The position numbers and the translations under genes were made by a program. A stretch of DNA of 64,000 nucleotides from Rhizophagus irregularis. Taxonomy: Eukaryota; Glomeromycota; Glomeromycetes; Glomerales; Glomeraceae. Under the pieces are notes generated by a model. The model made no database searches and was not told where the DNA came from. It saw only the letters and a list, made by a program, of their open reading frames with translations. Position 1 is the stretch's first letter; each line of letters begins with the position of its first letter. Positions 55,951 through 64,000 of the stretch are shown here, one piece after another. The DNA lies in assembly GCF_026210795.1 (NCBI RefSeq), contig NC_089432.1:3224001-3288000 (forward strand), written 5' to 3'.

Positions 55951-56648
55951 CCTTTCCATTTGTAATTTTTGCGATCTAATCATCATTGTAACATAATTAT
56001 TAATAATTGCGTCATTTTATTTGCAGTCCGTCCTAACGAAAAATATCAATATATCATATGACATTATGCAAACTTTCAAAAAAGAGAATCATCTAAAGCA
56101 GGATAAATCACATGATTTGATATAATATGAGTGGACTAATTTTTTTACTGATAGACAGAAACAGAAGGGAAAAGTCTTTAGAAATTAAGAAGCAATTTAC
56201 TTTAAGACATAAAAGCTTTGATGACAATGACAAACTTACAATTCTGGCTAAAATTTGAGTATTACTAAAATCAATGGCTAACTGATAGGAGAACTGGACC
56301 AAATATGAAGTTTTAGGATGTAAAGTATTCGCTACCTAGTTTATATTTATTAAACCTTTTTTTTACCCTATTTTTTTTGTTAAAATCCTTTTTTTTTTTG
56401 TTATTTTGCAGTAGGTTTTACTGGATTTTTCCCAAAATGTTGACTAAAAGAAAAGATTTCCCTTTAAAAAAGCTTATATTTTACATAAAACTTACTCTTA
56501 TTCCAAAATTCATTTGACAATATACATGTAAGATCCTCTTGTAGAATGACAAGTGGTTTAGTAGTTAATAAATTAGATTAGTTTTTGTATTTGATTATAT
56601 ATATTGTGTTAATATAAAATTTTTTTTAATAAACTATTAAATGTGTTG

Positions 56649-56680
<32 letters not shown>

Positions 56681-57176
56681 CTTATTTATAATATTTTTTA
56701 AAATAAAATTACAAAAAAAATTTATATCAATATATAATATTAAAAAATAATGTAATAAAATGTATTTTTACTTTTTTTTTAAATTTACTTAAGATAATAA
56801 AAGTGATTTTAAATGTCATTTTTTGATTTATTTGATAAAAACCATTTTTTATTATTAAATTTCAATTTTTACTAGGAGTAAAATTTTCTTATTGGGATTT
56901 ATATAATATTACATAACATAAATTGACCAATAAAACTTTACTAAAAATGGCCAATTTTTTAAAATGATTTTGTAATAATTTTAAAATACTACTAAAATAC
57001 ATTTAGTATTCCACACGAATCGATTCATGATACGGTGTGACCCTGATTGCTTCTGAATAATAAAAACATATTTTGCGAATAACTTTTGATCTAGCAGTCT
57101 GATTTTGATGATTTTTTTATTTTGATCAGGTCAACGAGACCCATCGATTAAAAAAATGATTATTAAAATTGGATCA
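55951..57176. other. AT-rich intergenic DNA
   Basis: No gene is seen. Holds an (AT)n tract at about 56658-56680. Short frames here have no protein-like composition. Confidence 0.45.
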
Positions 57177-57183
57177 CTAGATC

Positions 57184-57427
57184 CAGTGATGTGCATTGGA
57201 AGCGTCCAATAACTTTTTATTGGAATTGGAAGGCTTGAAATTGGAAGAATTGGAAGATTCCAATATTCCAATAATTTTCAATACATATTAGTTTATATAT
57301 ATATGTATATTGTATATATTCTATGTATACTGGAAGCTTTCAACAAAAATTTGTTGGCATTAGAAGGCTTGGAATTGGAAAAATTGAAAGATTCCAATAG
57401 CTTCCAATCTTCCAATACACATCACTG
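57184..57427. mobile_element. hAT-type MITE
   Basis: Terminal inverted repeats CAGTGATGTGCATTGGAAG and CTTCCAATACACATCACTG (one mismatch) are flanked by CTAGATC on both sides (57177-57183 and 57428-57434), a 7-8 bp target duplication. Inside, GGAATTGGAAG-like motifs recur in both orientations. No transposase. Confidence 0.75.
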
Positions 57428-57434
57428 CTAGATC

Positions 57435-58479
57435 CTAAGATAATAATTTTTGGAGGTTGAATTGAGTTCGAATCAAGTCCAAATTGAATCAAATTTTAGA
57501 GAAGAAATTTGGTTCATGCGGAACACTAAATACATTTAATACATCAAAATGTTTTTATTATACTTTTGTTATTATTTTGTAATTATATTGTATCTAGAAC
57601 TTTAGGTTTATAAAAATAACTCAAAATAATATCATAATAATTTTTTAATACTTTTATTATTATTTTATCATTATAATATAATTAACTTTGATATTATTTT
57701 AATATTTTAATTTCAAAAATACTTTAAATATATTTTAATATATTTTAAAAATTTTACAAAATAATTGTACAATTGTTTTGAAAGCCATTGTATCTAGATC
57801 TATAAAAATATTTCAAAAAATTGGCAACATATGTGCCGATTTTTGGAATTAGTCTAAATTAAGATTTTTATAAAAATTTAATATTTTAGTAAGATTAACA
57901 TTACACAAATCTAAATTAAATATGTGTTACATATTTACGTAACTCAGATTTAATAAAAAATAAAAAAAATTTTTTTAATCAATATTCAAAAATAACGGTA
58001 ATAACCACTTCTTTTTCCCCATCACTCCCATCACTTTTCCATCATTTTTCTATTCACTTTTATTAAATATGACAAAAAAGTTTATAAGCAAATATAGCAG
58101 TTATTTTTAAGTGGTAAGTAAAAGAAAAAACTTAATATTTTATATACATAGATAAGACATATTTTTTCATAATTTTTAGCTTTAATTTATTGTTTTTTCT
58201 TTGTAAAAAATACATGCAAATAAAAAATAATTATGATGTAAAATAGTTGTAAAATGAATAATAAGATATTCTTTTTTTTCAAAATAACTAATTATATATT
58301 TGTTTTTTATCTTTTAAAATTATTTTATTAGATTTATTCTACTAAAATCCTTAAATTGCAAATAAAATCTTTTAAATAAAGTAAAAGAATTTGGGATTCT
58401 CTTATGAAAGCATTTTTTGGTAAGAAATAAAATTTTCAGATCGGACTTTATGCAGGTGACAAAATCGTGCATTATTATT
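57435..58479. other. AT-rich intergenic DNA
   Basis: Nothing recognisable apart from a short CATCACTCCCATCAC stretch near 58020 that echoes the 54.2-kb minisatellite. Confidence 0.4.
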
Positions 58480-59095
58480 CCTGGAGATATGCTAACGTCA
58501 TCATTTTACATTCATTTGAAAGCTGAGAATTTGCTCTATCGTAAGAATCAAAGATCAGGAAAATTGGATCACTGGATGAGGCGTAATTAACGATCAAAGT
58601 CAAATCAAATTTAAAAATTAAAAATAAATATATTAGACGTAATTATTCACAATCCAGTGATTCAATTCATTCGATTTTAGGCTTATTAGATAGACCTCAA
58701 TTTTCTCTTTCAAATGAATATAATTTCATTCGTGTAGCTTGCATCTACAGGTATTTAATAAATTTTTTTATATCAGATTTTATCAAACTTATAAAATTTT
58801 ATATTAATAATATAATTGATGATTCCTAAACATCTACATATAATAAACGAATTATTTTAAATTTATTTTAAAGATAAAAGTTGGCATCACCTTAGGGAGC
58901 AAAGATCATTCAAATTGAATCACTATATGTGAAGTAATTAATGATCAAATTTAGATAAAATTCAATAATATACTGAACGTGATTACTGAACAACTAGTGA
59001 TTCAATTCACTTGATTTTAGATTCATTAGATAGATCTCGATTTTCTCTTTCAAATGAATGTAAATTTATTTGTATAGCTTATTTCTACGAAGAAT
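58480..59095. repeat. Pair of ~210-bp direct repeats with internal inverted repeats
   Basis: Two diverged copies (about 58545-58755 and 58888-59095) share AAAGATCA, TTGAATCAC/TTGGATCAC, CCAGTGATTCAATTCA and TCGATTTTCTCTTTCAAATG. Within each, GATCACTGG..TAATTAACGATCAAA is partly mirrored by TAATTATT..CCAGTGATTC. Confidence 0.6.
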
Positions 59096-62000
59096 TATCA
59101 ATGATTTTGTCATGAGAGTTATATTTGATCTTTTAAATTTTAATGATATCTTATATTAAAAAAAAATTAAAAATTATATAATTAATTAGTTTTTTTTGCA
59201 TTATCTGGTATAAATTTATTATTCTTATATAAATGATAATTTATATTTGCTTTAATAAAATTATTTTTGTGTAAAAAAATTAGATTCCAAGGATCGGCCC
59301 ATATGAAGAAAATGTTATTTTAAAATATTATAAATAAGATATATAATAGGGTATTACAATTAAGTTTATCTAAAATATAAGATATATATTATAAAACTAA
59401 AATTAAGTTTTATCACAATACATTTATAAATTTATTAAAACAATTTATTTAACATAAAATACATATAAAATTATAAAACTATTCTAATATAATTAATCTG
59501 AAACTACTTGTCATACTCATAAGTCATAAAATATCCTACATATATACTATTAAGTAATCTTTTTTATAAAATAATAATGGAAATTTTGTGATAAAAAGTA
59601 TTATAATTATAATACTTTAATATATATTATAATATTATAATTTCAATTTTTATCTAAAATTTGCTTATAAATATAAATAATGTGGATTTTATAATTTATC
59701 ACACCTGTGATGCATCACATCCTTTTTTGTCATCTGTGTCACACCCCTTCTCTTTTCATTTTTTATATGTATTCTGGAAACGGAATTTTTTCAGTTGTAA
59801 AAAATCCATTTTTCACACCTTTAATAGTTAAATGTCACATGTTTTAACATATTTTAATTTTGCCTGGCATTACGTAATTTTGCCCAGGGTAATTAGGGTG
59901 TAATGTATAAATTTATGTATTGCAGATGTGAATATATATATATATATATATTAAAAAACAAAACTCAAATAATATATTATTTTTTTATTTTATTTTATTA
60001 AAAGAGATAATATAAGTATAATGGATAAATAATTAACTGGATAGTTAAATTAATGACTGAAACAAAAAAAAAATTGTTTAATAATTTCTGTTAAAATTTT
60101 ATTATATAAGGATAATCTTTAATTTATCCAGACTATAATATATATGATTTATTATAATTGGTTGGTATACCAATAAAACATTTGATTGTTTCACATGGCG
60201 CCATTCAAATTTATATTTTTTATCAAGTATTATAATGAACTTTTGTAAAATAAACTTACTGCGGATTCAGCAGATCACGCGTGAGAAAGTTATATAATCA
60301 CGTGATTACACAAAAAAAAAAATCGGAGCCAGGCTGAAGTGCAGAAGTCCGTGATTTAATATGTGCAGTAAATCATTTTGAGATTAGTTCAAATATAGCC
60401 GCATCATAACTTTAATACTGTACCAGGTATTATTTATTATACAGGAAAAAAAAATAATATTTCAATTTAAAGGAAATTTGAATCAGTTTTTAATGCACGC
60501 CATAATGTAATCCTTTATTTTACATTTAAAGAAATGATCAGATTTTTTTTTATAATAGAATTTTCTATTATATATTTTAATATAGTAAAAAAGTAATGGG
60601 ATTAAATGATTGTTAAATTGCCCCTAAAGGAAAGGCTGCAAGTTTCGTTTCGCGATATAAAATTTTTAGTAAAATATGAATAGATGATATTATAGTACAA
60701 CAAACAATCAGCGGATCAAAAAAAACATTTACACAGAAAATTTAAAAAATATAAATACATCCATATTTCATTCATTTCTATGAGGAAATGATGACCATTT
60801 CTTTCATTAGTCTTTAACAATAAAAAGAAGAAGGGGGAATTACGATAAAAAAAATAATTTTTTAAAAAAAAACAAAAAAAAAACAACATAATATTTAAAA
60901 AAAAAATAATAAAAAAATTTTAAGAACATTTTTTAATAATAATACATGTAAAAAAAATTTATTATAATAAATTAAAAATTTGGATTGCATTTTTGACATA
61001 TGCTTTTACTAAATACAGTATATTTGATTAAGGTGGGACTAGAGATTAATTTGGCGATTCAACGCCCGGTGAAAGACAATGAAAAAATCGAGCGACAAAA
61101 GCATAATGCTTATCGATTAATAATTGTAATTATTTGCAATATAAGTTCAAAAGTAAATCTTAAAAAAAAAAAAAACTATAAAAAGAATTTTTTTTTAAAA
61201 AGATAAAATTCAAGACGATTAACTTGTTTCCAAATTAAATTATATAACAAAAAGTTTATTATTTTTAGTTTAAATGATAATTTTATTTTTATTTATAGTT
61301 CAAACTTCGTGTAATCATCTTAGTTGATCACATGGTCAATGCACAACATGAAAAAAGAGTAACACGGGAAATTCACGAGATTTAACCGAATATTAAACGG
61401 TAAAAAAGATTTTTTTTGTCAAACAATAAATTTCATTGGTTTATTTGAATTTATAATACAATATTCATTTGTTTAATGATAATCATTAATAAGGTTTAAT
61501 TATTTTTTTATATAGGATCATTTTTCTTTGTGTAAATTATTTTTATTGATTATTAATCACTTGCATAAATTATAATTTATGCAGAATATTACTGGAAGGA
61601 GATTAAGGGGAAAAATAGAATAAACATGAACTTCGGAAATTTATGTTACTGACTCAAAGGAAAGGCCAAAAAAAGAGATCATTAGTTCGTATAAAGTAAA
61701 GTTTCAAAATTTTTTATCGTTTAATTAATATTAAAATTAAATACTTATTTTTTTGGCGTACCGTAATCTTTATCATTGTCAAAAACAAATGAAACAAAAT
61801 AACAAAATGGCTTATTATTGTTATTATTACTAATTTAACACAAAGAATTTTTTACCCATTTTAATTATTACGAAACATCCCGTCATTTCATATAACTTTT
61901 ATGGCTTTGAAAATTTTTCGGGTTTTTTATTATTATAATGATAAAAAGTAAAAAATATCAACGCCTCATTTTTTTATGAACTTAATTTTATTCTTCTTTT

Positions 62001-62799
62001 TTTTTCATGGTAACGTTTATGATTTTGCTTTTGTTATCGGCGTAGATGGTAAAGAAACTCTTTTTTATTGTCCTATTTTTGGAAATTTGGGACGCCCTGT
62101 CAATGATAAATCTTTATTTGTTTTTTTTCAAAATATTTTTTTTTATTTTATTTTATTTTTTATTTTTTTTATTTTTTATTTTTGTTACAGTTCATTGAAA
62201 TACCAATTGCGTTTGTCGATTAAAAAAAAAAAACCATTATTTAAGATTTTAGGAAATTTCCCGCGCTTTATTTAAAGTTGTGCGGATCATCAGCTTCTAC
62301 TTGGAATAGTAGATTTGCAAGTGTCACCGTTTCACAAAGGTGTTACCGTTTCACAGAATGATGTGTTACAGTTACATAAGTTTCACAAGAAGGGGCTGCA
62401 AGATTGCATTTGTTTCTAAAGGGGCAAAAACAAAAATGCTAAATTTGGCGTTATCTTTGACCTTGTGACCTTGGGCTGAAATCGTGTGACATTAGTGTTA
62501 CATATCGTTGCATATTACATGATTTCGTGCAACATCAATAATCAATCATAATGATCCCATATTGGTAAATTTCATATGAAATTTTCCCTTTTAGGAAACT
62601 TTGGCTGGATATTGACGATTATTTACCGTTTGTGTTATTTGTTTATGCTTTTTGTTGGGGTTTGTGAGACACTTGTTTTACATTTTTGTAATTGTCCAGC
62701 ATTTTCAATCGCAGCTTTTTTTTATAAATCATTTTTTTACACACAATAAATATTTTTTTTTTTTTTTTTTCATAAAAAGGGTTTGAAATGATTTTCTAA
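59096..62799. other. Gene-poor, homopolymer-rich region
   Basis: No gene could be supported. A + strand frame near 61000-61206 has a partly protein-like stretch (KDNEKIERQKHNAYRL) but no start, splice context or family. Another at 61976-62275 is Phe-rich low complexity. Repeated TTTCACA motifs lie at 62325-62400. Confidence 0.4.
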
Positions 62800-62800
62800 A

Positions 62801-63685
62801 GTATAAATAGGGTGAGTGAACGGCTTTATATTAGTTTTTTCGTTTTTTTTTCTTTTTCATCCGACTAAAAAATCAGCCGTGTTTCACAAGAAAAAAAAAA
62901 CTGGATTTATATAAAAAGCTATAAATACAAAAAAGCCGGCAAATAAACCGGTAACTAAACCGGGTCTTTTTTTTTTTTTTTTTTTTTATATTCTTTGTCA
63001 TTTTTGTAAATAATTGGCGTTCTTTTTATATTGATCCAATATTTTGGCGCCACAAAAAAAAAAAAAAAATTTATTATATATATATTTTTTTTTATGCTGC
63101 GGGTTATAATCCGTTTAAAGGATCAAAAAAAAAAATCATTTTTTTTTTTTTTTTTAAATAAAATCTAATTTTTTTTTGAAAAAAATTTTCTTTTTTTTGA
63201 TTTTTTTTTTATATTTTAGTGATTTGTACGAAAATTTTTTTTTTTTGTAAATAGTTTATCTAGAAAAAAAAAGGGCGAATCAAAAAAAGGGGAATTACAA
63301 AAAAGGTATATATAAAGTAATTGATCATCCTAATGACTCATTTTAGCTAAAGTTTGTGGAACAGTGACGATCAAATGTGATGTTTTAATTTTATAATATT
63401 GTTAATGTGATTTCATTTTAACAATCACAATTAAAGTGGATGACGTGTACCTTCTCAATCATTAATCAATATATATATATATCAATATATCAAATTATCA
63501 ATTTTTTATTTTCTTTCTCACACATTTTTTCCTTTTTCAATCAATCAATTAGGTTTTTTTTTTTGAACGGTTAAAGGAACAATACTCAAAAATCATAGCA
63601 AAAAAAAAAGAATCATCGTTGTACATATTTCATTAAAACAAAACAAAAGAATTTAATTGATTAATAATATACAATTCGGACAAAA
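62801..63685 (+). promoter_or_regulatory. Putative promoter and 5' leader of the gene at 63686
   Basis: GTATAAATAGGG at 62801-62812 is a good TATA box, with a second TATATATAAAG at about 63306-63316. Between and after them are long poly-T/A runs and a CTTTTTC-rich stretch near 63530, common in fungal leaders. Which box is used cannot be told from sequence. Confidence 0.35.
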
Positions 63686-64000
63686 ATGCATAATTACGTT
63701 ACATCTCCGGAACAAAACGCGCAACAACATGGATCATCGAATCAAGCTAGTATTAATAATATACTACAAAGACCTAGTACTACTACTAGAACGATGCCAC
63801 ATGAATTTACGTTGGATCAAGGAAATCAATCAGCAAAGAGACGAAAGAGTGGTGGTAGTACTTATGTGAATCCTCCTTCTCATCAATCCGATCAAGCTTA
63901 TATGCAACAAGGACCGTATCATTTCATTCAACCTTCATCATCACTTTATTTTAGTCCAATAACAAGTATAAATCCACCAATAACGGTGCGAAATAATAGT
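63686..64000 (+). CDS. 5' end of a Gln/Ser/Asn-rich, probably nuclear protein (partial)
   Basis: An ATG at 63686 opens a frame that stays open to the window end (105 codons). The protein begins MHNYVTSPEQNAQQHG, continues with SINNILQRPSTTT, a basic cluster (SAKRRKSGG) that could be a nuclear localisation signal, and a Gln/Pro/Ser-rich stretch (QSDQAYMQQGPYHFIQ). Codon use is markedly less AT-biased than the neighbourhood. Such disordered, NLS-bearing N-termini are typical of fungal transcription regulators, but no DNA-binding domain is visible yet. Confidence 0.65.
   Translation, partial: MHNYVTSPEQNAQQHGSSNQASINNILQRPSTTTRTMPHEFTLDQGNQSAKRRKSGGSTYVNPPSHQSDQAYMQQGPYHFIQPSSSLYFSPITSINPPITVRNNS

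Noticed and set aside
61976-62275. 99-codon Phe-rich ORF
   Set aside because: Most of it is poly-T-encoded Phe. Only a short middle part looks protein-like, and there is no supporting context.

Overview
The window is very AT-rich eukaryotic DNA: short introns with GTAAGT-type donors, many repeats and small transposons, and a set of gene families that fits an arbuscular mycorrhizal fungus (Glomeromycotina, Rhizophagus-like). The taxon is inferred from family content: kinase plus Sel1-repeat proteins, orphan TKL-like kinases with HKD/HCD catalytic loops, an F-box protein, a Crinkler (CRN) effector-type gene, and Helitron debris. I see no rRNA, tRNA or CRISPR array.

Layout. The first 36 kb carry a tandem cluster on the + strand of kinase-Sel1 genes: a 3' fragment (2-460), copy A (6673-8986), copy B (17586-19894), copy C (27925-30461) and a diverged relative D (33180-35327). 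Each intact copy has five exons: four cover the kinase domain and the fifth carries its last few residues, a linker and the Sel1 repeats. A, B and C also share flanking DNA, including a promoter block, so they are segmental duplicates. Unrelated material has been inserted between them: a Crinkler gene on the - strand (10649-14219, UBL header, duplicated middle exon, P-loop NTPase and nuclease-like C-terminus), a truncated orphan gene, a Helitron-like insertion (20985-24638) with exact junctions, a degenerate gene (25505-27343) and several TIR elements. A large palindromic element (36093-37309) follows.

From 37.5 to 44.7 kb there are three normal-looking genes: an F-box protein (+), a protein kinase (+, three exons) and a protein kinase (-). 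Directly upstream of the last one lies the most striking feature of the window: about 3.1 kb (44745-47860) of tandem repeats in which, read on the - strand, each unit looks like a complete intron (GTAAGT donor, CTAAC branch site, T-rich tract, TAG acceptor). In 34 units, acceptor and next donor are separated by exactly 3 nt. Three other arrays (3260-4450, 49850-52010, 55490-55950) follow a related logic: intron-like units with a branch-site motif inside an inverted repeat (for example GAAACGTTACTAACGTTTC) and exon-like cores of about 40 nt. One core has been interrupted by a 308-bp piece of a Crinkler gene.

From 52 kb to the end the window is mostly gene-poor: a degenerate multi-exon gene (52055-54255, -), a pyrimidine-rich minisatellite, hAT-type and other repeats, homopolymer-rich DNA, and the 5' end of a Gln/Ser/Asn-rich, probably nuclear protein starting at 63686 that runs off the window.

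Exon boundaries were assigned by eye from GT..AG sites, reading-frame phase and agreement between paralogues. Protein functions come from recognised motifs, not from database searches.
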